Assembly (NCBI RefSeq): GCF_004210215.2
Contig: NZ_CP067394.1
Span: 3,968,001 to 4,032,000, forward strand
Length of the DNA: 64,000 nucleotides
DNA from: Cryobacterium sp. SO1
GTDB taxonomy: Bacteria; Actinomycetota; Actinomycetes; Actinomycetales; Microbacteriaceae
Direction: 5' to 3'
The position numbers and the translations under genes are program-made. Below are positions 26,276 through 34,728 of this stretch, in pieces; position 1 is the stretch's first letter; each line of letters opens with the position of its first letter. Under the pieces are notes generated by a model, which had not been told where the DNA came from, did not search any database, and saw only the letters and a list, made by a program, of their open reading frames with translations.

Positions 26276-27598
26276 CTATTTTCCGGCCACGCCCTCGACG
26301 GCGGGCGTGACGCGCAGGCCCTCCATGAAACGGAGCACGTTCTCGTCGACGATGATGTCGCTCGGACGCAACGGCCTGGTGAGGTAGAGGCCGTTCAGGC
26401 TGGTCAGCCGGCTCAGCGCCACATAGGTCTGGCCGGGACTGAACACCCGGGTGCCGAGGTCCACGATCGCCCGCTCGTAAGTGGCACCCTGCGATTTGTG
26501 GATCGTGACCGCCCAGGCCAGCCGGAGCGGGAACTGGGTGAACTCGGCCACGACATCCTTGCTGAGTTTCTTGGTGGCGGCGTTGTAGGTGTACTTGAAC
26601 TTCTCCCACACCGTGGGCTCCACCTCGTGGGTGGTGCCGTCGATGTCGACGTAAACCGTGGAGTCGACCCGCGTCACGGTGCCGATGGTGCCGTTCACCC
26701 AGCGCGGACCGCCGTCGAGGGGATTGTCGTTGCGCAGGAACATCACCTGGGCGCCGACCTTGAGCTCCAGGACCTCGTCGGCCGGGTAGGTGCGGCCGCC
26801 GAAGTCGCCCGTGACCTCGGCCTTGGCCGAGAGGGACTTGCCGGAAAGCCGTTTGAGCGCGGACGCGTTGATGCGGTTGACCGCGTCGTTGCGGGTGGCC
26901 AGGGTGATGACACCCTCGGTCGGCGGGGTCCGGGCGCCCGCACCGTTGAGCGCCCCACCGATCTCGGGCGTCACCTGGCCGTACCGCACCGCGTTGAGCA
27001 TGGTCTTGAAGCCGGCGTCGTGCTGCCGATGGATCTCGGTGAGTTCGAAGATCTTCAGTTCGGCGCTCTGCCATACCTTGGCGTCGAAGAACCACATCGA
27101 TCGGTAGGTGTCGGCGAAGTAGGCGCGTTCCTCGGGGTCGCCCGGCACCGGCGCGAGCTGGTACGGGTCGCCGAAGAGCACGATCTGCACCCCGCCGAAG
27201 GTGTCGTGCGGGCGCTGCCTGGCTTGGCGGAGGCTGCGGTCGATGGCGTCCATCAGGTCGGCGTTGACCATGGAGACCTCGTCGATGACCACGGTGTCGA
27301 TCGTGTTGAGCAGTTTGCGCAGCTGGTCGTTCTGGTCGATGGCGTGGTCGGCGATGACGCCGATCGGCAAACGGAACAGTGAGTGCAGGGTCTGGCCGCC
27401 CACGTTCAACGCGGCGACCCCGGTCGGTGCGGCGATGACGATCTGTTTGCTGGTGTTCCAGGAGAGGTGGTTGAGCAGGGTGGACTTACCGGTTCCGGCC
27501 CGGCCGGTGACGAAGACGTTCTGCTTGGTGCCCTCGATGGCGGCGAACACCTCGGCCTGCTCGCGCGAAAGCGGAATCTCGGGGGGAAGCGCGGTCAC
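26276..27598 (-). CDS. PIF1-like SF1B helicase (AAA family)
   Basis: A 440-residue ATP-dependent DNA helicase of the PIF1/RecD2-like group. Motif I GRAGTGKSTLL (about residues 32-42), Ia APTGVAALNVGG, II VIDEVSMV, III FGDPYQLAPV, IV-like LTEIHRQHD, and the C-terminal VTIHKSQGATYERAI and YVALSRLTSLNGL (motifs V/VI). PIF1 helicases unwind 5'-to-3' and resolve G-quadruplexes and replication blocks. It is a minimal version with little beyond the two helicase domains. Isolated between a broken gene and a lipoprotein. Confidence 0.93.
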   Translation of the reverse strand: MTALPPEIPLSREQAEVFAAIEGTKQNVFVTGRAGTGKSTLLNHLSWNTSKQIVIAAPTGVAALNVGGQTLHSLFRLPIGVIADHAIDQNDQLRKLLNTIDTVVIDEVSMVNADLMDAIDRSLRQARQRPHDTFGGVQIVLFGDPYQLAPVPGDPEERAYFADTYRSMWFFDAKVWQSAELKIFELTEIHRQHDAGFKTMLNAVRYGQVTPEIGGALNGAGARTPPTEGVITLATRNDAVNRINASALKRLSGKSLSAKAEVTGDFGGRTYPADEVLELKVGAQVMFLRNDNPLDGGPRWVNGTIGTVTRVDSTVYVDIDGTTHEVEPTVWEKFKYTYNAATKKLSKDVVAEFTQFPLRLAWAVTIHKSQGATYERAIVDLGTRVFSPGQTYVALSRLTSLNGLYLTRPLRPSDIIVDENVLRFMEGLRVTPAVEGVAGK

Positions 27599-27765
27599 GG
27601 GAAACTTTCGGTGGGATTCGGGGCGATGCGGGCGGTGGCAACCCGAACATCGCGATTCCCTTCCACTGTAACCGTCCGGCCGCCCGCACGGTCCACGCCC
27701 CGGCCCGCCGGTGGATAACTCGAGCCGGGTCTGCGGGGACGCGCCGGCCGGGACGGGTGTGCGGG

Positions 27766-28602
27766 TTACTGCACGAGCAGCTGCACCGGGAACTCGTACT
27801 GCACGCTGCCGTCCTTCAGGCTGTTGTCGAACCCGACCAGATCGTAGAAGCCTCCGGCCAGGCCTGCCGGCACCGACAGAGTGCTGCTGAAGTCGGATTC
27901 GTCGGTACCGCTGGCCGCCAAGACCTGCTGGGTGAGCACCGCCGCGCCGGCCGGGTCGCGCAGCTCGAGGGTGAACTGCGCCTCGGGAACCATGGCCCGT
28001 CCGGTGACCTCCAGGGTGCCGCCAGGGGCGACACTCGCACCGCAGGCCGGCGTGGTGATGATGATCGGCGGCCGTTCGGGGGTGAGGGTGAGGGATCGTT
28101 CCAGCACGTTGGTTTCGCTGCCGTCTTCGGCGCTGAGCTGATAGGCCCGCAACGTCACTTCCTCCTCATTCTCCGGTGGGGGGAAGGCAAGGTCGCTCTG
28201 CCAGGTGCCGGGGGTGCCCGAGCCCGACGTTGCCGTGAGGTGCCGCACGCAGAGTGTCTGCCCGGCCTCGTCGAGTAAGTCGATGACGAGGGCAGCCTCG
28301 ACGGTGGCGGCTGTACCGCGGGCGGTCACCGGGATGGTGACCGGTGAGTCGGCCACCGGGCTGTCGATGGTGATGGCCGGACCGGCGGTTGGCGTGGCGG
28401 TGGATGTGGCGGTACCGGCCGTGCTCGTCGGGGTGGTGCTGGTGGGGGTGGGCGCCGGCCCGGGCGCGCAGGCGGCCAGGGGCAAAACCAGGAGGGCGGC
28501 CAGCAGGGCTGTGGTATGCCGGGCGGTGTGCCGAGCCGTGTGCCGGGCCGTGTGCCGGGCCGTGTGCCGTCGCCCGGACCGCTGCGAGCGGCTGCTTTTC
28601 AT
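27766..28602 (-). CDS. Lipoprotein with two Gmad2-like immunoglobulin domains
   Basis: A 278-residue secreted protein. The signal peptide has an unusual n-region of repeated HTAR units (about residues 13-30) encoded by a 12-bp tandem repeat, then a hydrophobic core and lipobox LAAC. A Thr/Pro/Ser linker follows, then two similar beta domains of about 95 residues (ITIDSPVADSPVTIPVTARG...; IIITTPACGASVAPGGTLEVTGRA...), both fitting the Gmad2 pattern found in spore-germination and cell-envelope proteins. Function unknown; probably anchored to the outer face of the membrane. Confidence 0.8.
   Translation of the reverse strand: MKSSRSQRSGRRHTARHTARHTARHTARHTTALLAALLVLPLAACAPGPAPTPTSTTPTSTAGTATSTATPTAGPAITIDSPVADSPVTIPVTARGTAATVEAALVIDLLDEAGQTLCVRHLTATSGSGTPGTWQSDLAFPPPENEEEVTLRAYQLSAEDGSETNVLERSLTLTPERPPIIITTPACGASVAPGGTLEVTGRAMVPEAQFTLELRDPAGAAVLTQQVLAASGTDESDFSSTLSVPAGLAGGFYDLVGFDNSLKDGSVQYEFPVQLLVQ
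28512..28571. repeat. 12-bp tandem repeat inside the Gmad2 lipoprotein signal peptide
   Basis: Five 12-bp units based on CCGTGTGCCGGG; on the coding (minus) strand they specify repeated HTAR tetrapeptides. Because 12 is a multiple of three, copy-number change would lengthen or shorten the signal n-region without a frameshift. Confidence 0.9.
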
Positions 28603-28659
28603 TGAACGCTCCTCTCATCCGACCCTGGGAGTGTAGCTCGCGTGCCGGCAGCCGGGCAG

Positions 28660-28710
28660 GGCGGCGCAGCTCTGGCGGCGCAGCTCTGGCGGCGCAGCTC
28701 TGGCGGCGCA
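28660..28710. repeat. 14-bp tandem repeat
   Basis: Three exact copies of GGCGGCGCAGCTCT and a 9-bp partial copy, lying between two divergent genes and ending 27 bp before a putative -10 box. Confidence 0.9.
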
Positions 28711-28737
28711 TCCGCACCGACCGCCAGGGTGGCCCCG

Positions 28738-28743
28738 TAGGAT
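28738..28743 (+). promoter_or_regulatory. Putative -10 box for a leaderless transcript
   Basis: TAGGAT fits the actinobacterial TAnnnT pattern. Transcription would begin about seven bases later, at or beside GTG 28750, making the downstream gene's mRNA leaderless. Confidence 0.4.
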
Positions 28744-28749
28744 GTGGAG

Positions 28750-29820
28750 GTGAGCTACGGGGTCGGTAACGGGGTGAGACGGGCGCGCTATCTGCGTGCC
28801 GCACTCGCGGTGACCGTCATTTGTGCCCTGCTCTGCGCCGCTCTGGTTGCCGCCATCGGCGCGCTCAACCGCGATCTGTACAGCGCCGGCGGGTTCGTGC
28901 GGCAGTACCTCGAGGCGCTCGCGACCCAGGACACCGACACCGCCCTGGCCCTGCCCGGCGCCGAACCGACCAACGCCGACCTCGAGGCCGCCGGTCTGCC
29001 CCAGGATCTCCCCCGCACACTGCTGCGCCCGTCGGTGCTGGGGTCGATCACCGACATCGAATTCGTCAGCGACACCGCCGTCCCCGCGGATGCCGCATCA
29101 GGCCGGACCGGGCAGCACACCGTGGTGTTCAGCTTCAACCTGGACGGCAAGGACACCTCGATGGAGTTCACCGTGGAGCGCCTCGGCACCGTAGCCGGGC
29201 TGTTCAGCCGGTGGGGATTCGCGACGAGCCCACTCGCGGTGCTGCAGGTGACCGTGCTGCACGAAGCTGATTTCTCGGTGAACGGCCTGACCCTCGACAC
29301 CCGGGCGCGTGCAGCGGCCGACGCCCCGATCACATTCTCGAACCAGGCCGCCTACCTGGCCTTCGCCCCGGCGGTCTACAACGTCTCCCACGACTCGTCC
29401 CTGCTCAGCGCACCGGTACAGAGTGTGCCCGTCGTCGCCTCCGGGGCCGCCGACGTGACGGTGGATGCGCTGCCCAACGACACCTTCACCGCCCAGGTGC
29501 AGGCCAAGCTCAACGAGTTCCTCGACGAGTGCGCCACCCAGCAGGTGCTGCAGCCGTCCAACTGCCCGTTCGGCATCGAGATCGACAACCGGGTCAAGTC
29601 CGCACCGGCCTGGTCGATCGCCGAGTACCCGGAGGTCGCCCTCACCGGCGGCGAGTCATCGTTCGACATGACCGGAACCGAGGGCCAGGCTCACATCGTG
29701 GTCGAGGTGCAATCGCTGTACGACGGCGACCTCAGCACCCGCGACGAGGACGTGCCGTTCTCGGTGGCCCTCACCGTCACGATCCAGCCCGGCGGCGCCT
29801 TGGCTATCCAACTGCGCTAA
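28750..29820 (+). CDS. Membrane-anchored hypothetical protein, 356 residues
   Basis: One N-terminal helix (about residues 13-38, YLRAALAVTVICALLCAALVAAIG), then a long extracytoplasmic part that begins AGGFVRQYLEALATQDTDTALALPG, the form of NTF2-like stress-induced domains. It has a Cys pair (about residues 257 and 268, in LDECATQQVLQPSNCPF) that may form a disulfide. No enzyme motif is seen. GTG 28750 is chosen because a -10 box lies at the right distance for a leaderless start; GTG 28744 or 28774 are alternatives. Family not recognised with certainty. Confidence 0.75.
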   Translation: MSYGVGNGVRRARYLRAALAVTVICALLCAALVAAIGALNRDLYSAGGFVRQYLEALATQDTDTALALPGAEPTNADLEAAGLPQDLPRTLLRPSVLGSITDIEFVSDTAVPADAASGRTGQHTVVFSFNLDGKDTSMEFTVERLGTVAGLFSRWGFATSPLAVLQVTVLHEADFSVNGLTLDTRARAAADAPITFSNQAAYLAFAPAVYNVSHDSSLLSAPVQSVPVVASGAADVTVDALPNDTFTAQVQAKLNEFLDECATQQVLQPSNCPFGIEIDNRVKSAPAWSIAEYPEVALTGGESSFDMTGTEGQAHIVVEVQSLYDGDLSTRDEDVPFSVALTVTIQPGGALAIQLR

Positions 29821-29832
29821 TGCAGCCGGTTG

Positions 29833-31812
29833 TCACCGGTCGTGGGTGGCCAGGCGGGCGAGGCGGTCATTGTACTCGTTCAGTTCGGCCTCGTTGGTGC
29901 GGTCGGCGTTCCGGTCCCTGCGCTTGGTTTCCTTCTCGTCGCTCCGCCCCCACTGGATGGCCACGATGATGGCCAGCGCGATGGTCGGAATCTCACCGAC
30001 GCTCCAGGCGATGCCACCGCCGGCCTGCTGGTCGGCCAGGGCGCTCAGCCCCCAGTCGCGGCCCATGGCGCCGTACCAGTCCGCCAACAGCAGGCCGGTG
30101 CCGGTCATCAGCGCCAGGCCGAAGAAGGCGTGGAATGCCATGGTGCCCAGCAGCAACAGCAGCCGGAAGGTGTACGGGAGGCGGTAGGGCACGGGGTCGA
30201 TGCCGATCAGCGACTGCACGAACAGGTACCCGGTGATCAGGAAGTGCACGATCATCCACTGGTGGCCGATGTGGTCGGTCGTCGCCCAGCTGAACAGCGT
30301 CGTGTAGTAGAAGACCCAGAGTGACCCGGCGAACAGCACCGCGGCCACGAGCGGGTTCGAGACGATCCCGGCGAACTTGGAGTGCACGGCCAGCAGGATC
30401 CACTCGCGAGGGCCGCGGCTGCCGTCACGGCGCATCCGAATGGCGCGGGCCGCCAGGGTGACCGGCGCGCCGGGAACCAGCAGCACCGGCACCAGCATCG
30501 TCAGGGCCATGTGCGCGAGCATGTGGGTGGAGAAGAGGTACTTCTCGTACACGTTCACGCCGCCATTGGTGATGTAGAACAGGGTGATCATGCCCACCAC
30601 CCAGAGGATGGTGCGGTGCAGCGGCCAGGTGTCGCCGCGGCGGCGCAGCCGCCACACCCCGGCGAGGTAGAAGAAGATGCCGAAGGCGCAGAACAGCGCC
30701 CAGGCCAGGTCGAAGTTCCACTCGGTGAAGTACCTGGCGAAGGTGAGCTCGGGCGGCAGCGGCTCGCCGGTGAGGATCTGCGCCGGGGTGGCGGTGGGGA
30801 CCGCCGTGGTGACCACCTGGGCCACCGGGGTGGCCGTGCGGGCAAGAGCCGCCGCCACGCCGCTGGCCAGGCCCATGAAGGCGATTTCGCCCACGACGAG
30901 CCACCAGAAGAAAGGGTCGGCGCGGCCGGCGCCGCTCTGCATCCGGCCGATGAGGTACCGGCGCTGCAGCACACCGAAGCCGCCAAGCACGAGTAGCAGA
31001 GCCGCCTTGGCCAGCACCAGGATGCCGTAGCCGGTGAGCAGATTGTCCCAGCTGCCGATGCGCAGTTCCGCGCTGACGTAGCCGGACGCGGCGACCACGA
31101 CGAAGCTGACCAGCGCAAGGGTGGAGTACCGACCGATGACCTCGCGCAGGCGCGCCGGCGGGAGCTGCTTGTGCAGCAGGATCACGGTGAGCAGGCCGCC
31201 CAGCCACACGGCCGCGAAGACCAGGTGCAGGCCCAGCGCGGTGATGGCCGCGTCGTGGCCCTCTGCACCGGCCGAGTGGCCCTGCTGGGCCATCGGCAGC
31301 AGCGCCAGCAGCGCCAGAACGGTGACGAAGACCAGCGCGGTCTGGTTGCGCACGGCGAAGCAGAGCACGGTGATGGCCGCGGCGATCAGGGTGGTGGTCA
31401 GCCAGGCCTGGCCGATCTCGATCTGGCTGAAGAACTGGCCGACCGTGGCGCTGAACTGGTCATCGAAGCTGACCGTGGCGTTTGTCACCTGCAGAAAGGT
31501 GAGGAAGCCGGTGATCGCCGAGGCGATGGTGAGGAAGGCGGCCGAGGCGGCGGCCAGGTCGATCGCGGTGCCGTACTCGCGTTCCTTCGGGCTCAGTGCG
31601 AAGCAGGTGAGCACCAGGGCGCCGATGGTGCCGGCCGCACCGAGGTTGACGAGCAGCTTGGCCACCGGAAGACCCCAGCGCACCACGACGCCGGGGTCGG
31701 CGAGTAGCTGGGCCTGGGCGCCGCCGCCGTAGGCCAGGCCCGCCAGCGTCGCCACAATCGCGGCCAGCAGCAGCGCTGCCGGCCCGATGATTCGCAGATA
31801 ACGGGGCACCAC
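29833..31812 (-). CDS. CopD-CtaG fusion: copper import / cytochrome c oxidase assembly membrane protein
   Basis: A 659-residue polytopic protein. The N-terminal half (about residues 1-330) is CopD-like, with helices containing GHSAGAEGHDAAITALGLHLVFAAVWLGGL, where His residues can bind Cu. The C-terminal half (about 350-620) is the caa3-type CtaG domain, with FSTHMLAHMALTMLVPVLLVPGAPVTLAARA and LHVF-type helices. The fusion is common in Actinobacteria and is thought to deliver copper for oxidase maturation. No oxidase gene is nearby. Confidence 0.93.
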   Translation of the reverse strand: MVPRYLRIIGPAALLLAAIVATLAGLAYGGGAQAQLLADPGVVVRWGLPVAKLLVNLGAAGTIGALVLTCFALSPKEREYGTAIDLAAASAAFLTIASAITGFLTFLQVTNATVSFDDQFSATVGQFFSQIEIGQAWLTTTLIAAAITVLCFAVRNQTALVFVTVLALLALLPMAQQGHSAGAEGHDAAITALGLHLVFAAVWLGGLLTVILLHKQLPPARLREVIGRYSTLALVSFVVVAASGYVSAELRIGSWDNLLTGYGILVLAKAALLLVLGGFGVLQRRYLIGRMQSGAGRADPFFWWLVVGEIAFMGLASGVAAALARTATPVAQVVTTAVPTATPAQILTGEPLPPELTFARYFTEWNFDLAWALFCAFGIFFYLAGVWRLRRRGDTWPLHRTILWVVGMITLFYITNGGVNVYEKYLFSTHMLAHMALTMLVPVLLVPGAPVTLAARAIRMRRDGSRGPREWILLAVHSKFAGIVSNPLVAAVLFAGSLWVFYYTTLFSWATTDHIGHQWMIVHFLITGYLFVQSLIGIDPVPYRLPYTFRLLLLLGTMAFHAFFGLALMTGTGLLLADWYGAMGRDWGLSALADQQAGGGIAWSVGEIPTIALAIIVAIQWGRSDEKETKRRDRNADRTNEAELNEYNDRLARLATHDR

Positions 31813-31912
31813 TCCAGCTTAACCGGCGGGGGAAGCGGATCCGGCCGGGCCTGGCACCCGCGGTCAGTTCGCGAGCGGGCAGTTCGCGCGGGCAGTTCGC
31901 GCGCGGGCCTTT

Positions 31913-31960
31913 GACGAGCGGGCCCTAACGAGCGGGCCTTAACGAGCGGGCCTTAACGAG
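31913..31960. repeat. 14-bp tandem repeat downstream of the HU gene
   Basis: Three and a half units of AACGAGCGGGCCTT (first copy slightly diverged), directly beside the HU terminator. A looser GCGGGCAGTTCGC repeat precedes it at about 31865-31905. No gene is seen in 31813-32010. Confidence 0.88.
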
Positions 31961-31962
31961 CA

Positions 31963-31990
31963 GTGGGCGCCGACCGAAGTCGACGCCCAC
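31963..31990 (-). terminator. Terminator of the HU gene
   Basis: On the minus strand GTGGGCGTCGAC-TTCG-GTCGGCGCCCAC: a 12-bp stem closed by a TTCG tetraloop; its one mismatch becomes a G-U pair in the minus-strand RNA. It starts 20 bp after the HU stop. No U-run. Confidence 0.8.
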
Positions 31991-32010
31991 CGTAGTTCGA
32001 GACCTGCTAC

Positions 32011-32298
32011 CTACTTGGCGGCAGCCTTGAGCTTGCTACCAGCGGTCAGCTTGACGCGGTGGCCGGCAGCGATGGCGATTTCTTCGCCGGTCTGCGGGTT
32101 GCGGCCGGTGCGAGCAGCGGTTGCGGTGCGCTCGACGCCGAGCCATCCCGGGATGGTGACCTTACCGTCGTTCGCAACGGTGTCGGCGAGGGTTGCAAAG
32201 AAAGCGTTCAGAACGCCGTCGACAGCAGCCTGGCTCTGGCCAGAGTCTGCGGCAACCTTGGCAACGAGCTCGGTCTTGTTCAGCGACTTGTCAGCCAT
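32011..32298 (-). CDS. hup: DNA-binding protein HU
   Basis: Histone-like nucleoid protein of 95 residues: MADKSLNKTELVAKVAADSG, the GWLGVERTATAARTGRNPQTGEEIAI arm that inserts in the DNA minor groove, and a final VKLTAGSKLKAAAK. It lacks the long Lys/Ala-rich tail of mycobacterial and streptomycete HupB/HupS. ATG 32298 is set by GGAGGA seven bases upstream; the longer frame has no support. Confidence 0.96.
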   Translation of the reverse strand: MADKSLNKTELVAKVAADSGQSQAAVDGVLNAFFATLADTVANDGKVTIPGWLGVERTATAARTGRNPQTGEEIAIAAGHRVKLTAGSKLKAAAK

Positions 32299-32526
32299 TG
32301 AGTGTCCTCCTCGGACCTTCGTCTGTAAAAAACAGGTATTCACGTAAAGCGGGCGACGTTGCGAAAACGCCTCCGTTGGTCGGTTTGACCGGGTTGAATC
32401 TAGCATTGATCCGCAGGATTCCGCGGATTTACGGCGTTTCGGGCCGCTTTGCTCGGTGGATTGGGTGAGTTTATGCTGTGCGCGAACTGTGCGCCCCCGT
32501 TCGTGGGCCAGCGCCGGAACGAAAGA

Positions 32527-32562
32527 ACAGGGGATGCCCGACGGAAGTCGGACATCCCCTGT
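32527..32562 (-). terminator. Intrinsic terminator of the rpmB-rpmG-rpsN operon
   Basis: A long hairpin: ACAGGGGATG-x-CCGAC / GTCGG-x-CATCCCCTGT with a four-base loop, beginning 37 bp after the rpsN stop. On the minus strand it is followed by TTCTTTCGTT, a U-rich tail. Confidence 0.88.
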
Positions 32563-32599
32563 GGATGCTGCAGCGATCGTTTACACGATCACCAGCTGG

Positions 32600-32905
32600 T
32601 TACCAGCTGGACTTGGTGATGCCGGGCAGCTCGCCGCGGTGCGCCATGTCGCGGAAACGTACGCGCGAGATGCCGAACTTGGAGAGGTGGCCACGGGGAC
32701 GACCGTCAACCGCGTCGCGGTTGCGCAGGCGAACCGGCGAGGCGTTGCGGGGCAGCTTCTGGAGGCCCTTGCGAGCCTCTTCACGGGACTCGTCGGTGCC
32801 GGCCGGGTCGACAAGAGCCTTCTTCAGCTCGAGGCGCTTGACGGCGTAACGCTCGACGATGACCTTGCGCTGGTTGTTCTTGGCAATCATGCTCTTCTTC
32901 GCCAT
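32600..32905 (-). CDS. rpsN: 30S ribosomal protein S14, zinc-free form
   Basis: A 101-residue S14 of the long, cysteine-free (C-) type: [21 protein letters not shown], and the core [28 protein letters not shown]. The zinc-ribbon CxxC motifs of short S14 are absent. C- paralogues replace zinc-containing ones when zinc is scarce, which fits the neighbouring znu/zur operon, although in this lineage the C- forms may be the main copies. Third gene of the operon, two bases after rpmG. Confidence 0.97.
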   Translation of the reverse strand: MAKKSMIAKNNQRKVIVERYAVKRLELKKALVDPAGTDESREEARKGLQKLPRNASPVRLRNRDAVDGRPRGHLSKFGISRVRFRDMAHRGELPGITKSSW

Positions 32906-32907
32906 TT

Positions 32908-33075
32908 TTAGCGCTCCTCACGGAAGTCAACGTGCTTGCGGATGACCGGGTCGTACTTCTTGAGCACGAGACGGTCGGGGTTGTTGCGACGGTTCTTTTT
33001 GGTCACGTAGGTGTAACCGGTTCCTGCCGTCGAACGCAGCTTGATGATCGGACGTACGTCCTGAGCCTTAGCCAT
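32908..33075 (-). CDS. rpmG: 50S ribosomal protein L33
   Basis: A 55-residue L33: [20 protein letters not shown] followed by [20 protein letters not shown], ending [15 protein letters not shown]. No Cys residues, so it is the zinc-free form. Its ATG overlaps the last base of the rpmB stop (TAATG), and rpsN follows after two bases. Too short for most ORF cut-offs but unmistakable. Confidence 0.97.
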   Translation of the reverse strand: MAKAQDVRPIIKLRSTAGTGYTYVTKKNRRNNPDRLVLKKYDPVIRKHVDFREER

Positions 33076-33311
33076 TAGATTTTCTCCCCACGTGCGAGCA
33101 GGTCCTTGACGACCGACTCAATGCCGCGAGCATCAATAACCTTGATGCCCTTTGCCGAGAGGGTCAACGTGACGTTGCGGCGAAGCGACGGCACGAAGTA
33201 CTTCTTGGTCTGCACGTTCGGGTCGAAACGACGCTTGGTGCGCCGGTGCGAGTGCGAAATGTTGTGTCCAAAGCCGGGAACGGCTCCGGTCACCTGGCAG
33301 GTTGCTGCCAT
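33075..33311 (-). CDS. rpmB: 50S ribosomal protein L28
   Basis: A 78-residue L28: [34 protein letters not shown], and the C-terminal [23 protein letters not shown]. Only one Cys, so the zinc ribbon is absent. The ATG at 33311 has a purine-rich TTGGAGGAAAACC site upstream. First gene of rpmB-rpmG-rpsN. I looked for a Zur box in the 176 bp upstream and saw none. Confidence 0.97.
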   Translation of the reverse strand: MAATCQVTGAVPGFGHNISHSHRRTKRRFDPNVQTKKYFVPSLRRNVTLTLSAKGIKVIDARGIESVVKDLLARGEKI

Positions 33312-33487
33312 GGTTTTCCTCCAATACCGAAGGGCGAATGCCCTTCCCAAGATCTCTTGTCGGCCGGTTCGCGTTGGATTCCGCCCGGAAACGGCCGGCC
33401 GAAACGTGAGTCTCGGCGGCTGATTCGATGGGAGGAAAAGACACGAACAAGCAATGCACGCACAGATATGCGCAGCAGCTACCCAGC

Positions 33488-33895
33488 CTACGTGGTCGGG
33501 CGGGCGGACGCAAGCGCGGTGCAGGCCGCGCAGAGGCCGAAGATGTCGATGACGTGGGCGGCTTCGGTGAAGCCGTGCTTGGCGGCTTCCTCTGTGGCCC
33601 AGTTCTCGATGGCCGCCACCTCGATCTCCACCGTGAGCCCGCAGTTGCGACAGATCAGGTGGTGGTGGTGCTCGGTGGTGCTGCAGGCCCGGTACAGGCT
33701 CTCGCCGTCCGGCGACTGCAGTGAATCCGCGTCACCCTCGAGGGCCAGGTCGGCGAGCGCCCGATAGACCGTGGCCAGTCCGATCGGCGAACCGCTGGTG
33801 TGCAGGGCGGAGTGCAGGCCCTGGGCACTGACGAACCCTTCGACGCGGCTGAGCTCGGTGCGCACGGCCTCTCGCTGCCAGGTGTTTCGCTTCAT
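33488..33895 (-). CDS. zur: Zinc uptake regulator, Fur family
   Basis: Zn-dependent repressor of 135 residues. Winged helix: [27 protein letters not shown], then [16 protein letters not shown]. Metal sites: [11 protein letters not shown] and the C-terminal CAAC. As the last gene of the zinc operon it overlaps the upstream permease stop (ATGA). The HHHH-C-x2-C pattern with context argues for Zur over Fur. It likely binds the box at 37479-37493 and represses its own operon. Confidence 0.93.
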   Translation of the reverse strand: MKRNTWQREAVRTELSRVEGFVSAQGLHSALHTSGSPIGLATVYRALADLALEGDADSLQSPDGESLYRACSTTEHHHHLICRNCGLTVEIEVAAIENWATEEAAKHGFTEAAHVIDIFGLCAACTALASARPTT

Positions 33896-34728
33896 GACTC
33901 CAACCGTAGCCCGGCGCGAGCCGGCTCGGGTACCCTCGGCGCACGCGCGCTGAGCGAACGGATGCCCAGCGCGAGCAGGAAGCAGGCGGCGGCGGTGAGC
34001 GCGATGGCCGGGCCCGCGGCCACGTCCAGCGCACGGGAGAGCAGCACCCCGATCACGCCGGAACCGGCGCCGAGGAGGGGCGCCAGCACGGCGATCCTGC
34101 CGGCCGTGCGCACCAGCAGCCGGGCGGCGGCGGCGGGTGCGGCGATCAGGGCGATCGCGAGGATCGCGCCGACGGCGGGCATCGCGGTGACGACGGTCGC
34201 GGTGATCAGCACCAGGGTGAGCAGCTCGATGGGCCATTCCCGGTAGCCCGCGGCGCGGAAGCCGGTGCGGTCGAAGGTGGAGAAGAGGATCTCCTTGCCC
34301 CAGAACAGGGTCACGAGCACCGCAACAACGAGCACCCCAGCGGCCAGGAACACGTCATTGTCGGTGACGGTGAGGATCGAGCCGACCAGGTACGAGTCCA
34401 CCTGCACGGGCAGCGACGGGTTGAGCGCTTGGAGCAGCACTCCGAGGGCGAACCCGGCGGTGAGCATGATGCCGGAGGCCACCTGGCTGCCCTGCCTGCG
34501 CACCCGGCCGAGCAGGGTCATGATGGCCACGATCACCGCGGCGGCCACGGCGGCACCGAGCGGGATGCTCACACCCAGCAGCGCCGCGGCGACGGCGCCG
34601 GGGAAGGTGGCGTGGGTGAGCGCCTGGGCGAAGAACGTGCGCCGGCGCAGCAGCACCAGGGTGCCGACCAGGCCGCTGAGCGCGCCGATCACGGCCGCGG
34701 CGAACAGGGCCTTCTCGAAGTAACCCAT
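33892..34728 (-). CDS. znuB: Zinc ABC transporter permease, second copy
   Basis: An ABC-3 family membrane protein of 278 residues with about eight helices: VGTLVLLRRRTFFAQALTHA, FPGAVAAALLG, and GYREWPIELLTLVLITATVV. It starts in a 1-bp overlap (TGATG) with the first permease gene and overlaps zur at its end. Two different permeases in one operon suggest a heterodimeric channel, as in some Mn/Zn systems. The C-terminal tail is short and basic. Confidence 0.9.
   Translation of the reverse strand: MGYFEKALFAAAVIGALSGLVGTLVLLRRRTFFAQALTHATFPGAVAAALLGVSIPLGAAVAAAVIVAIMTLLGRVRRQGSQVASGIMLTAGFALGVLLQALNPSLPVQVDSYLVGSILTVTDNDVFLAAGVLVVAVLVTLFWGKEILFSTFDRTGFRAAGYREWPIELLTLVLITATVVTAMPAVGAILAIALIAAPAAAARLLVRTAGRIAVLAPLLGAGSGVIGVLLSRALDVAAGPAIALTAAACFLLALGIRSLSARAPRVPEPARAGLRLES

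Noticed and set aside
33312..33487. Zur box or ribosomal-protein leader upstream of rpmB
   Set aside because: No TGATAAT-like palindrome. The small AAGGGC...GCCCTT hairpin at about 33331-33347 is too weak to name as a regulator.
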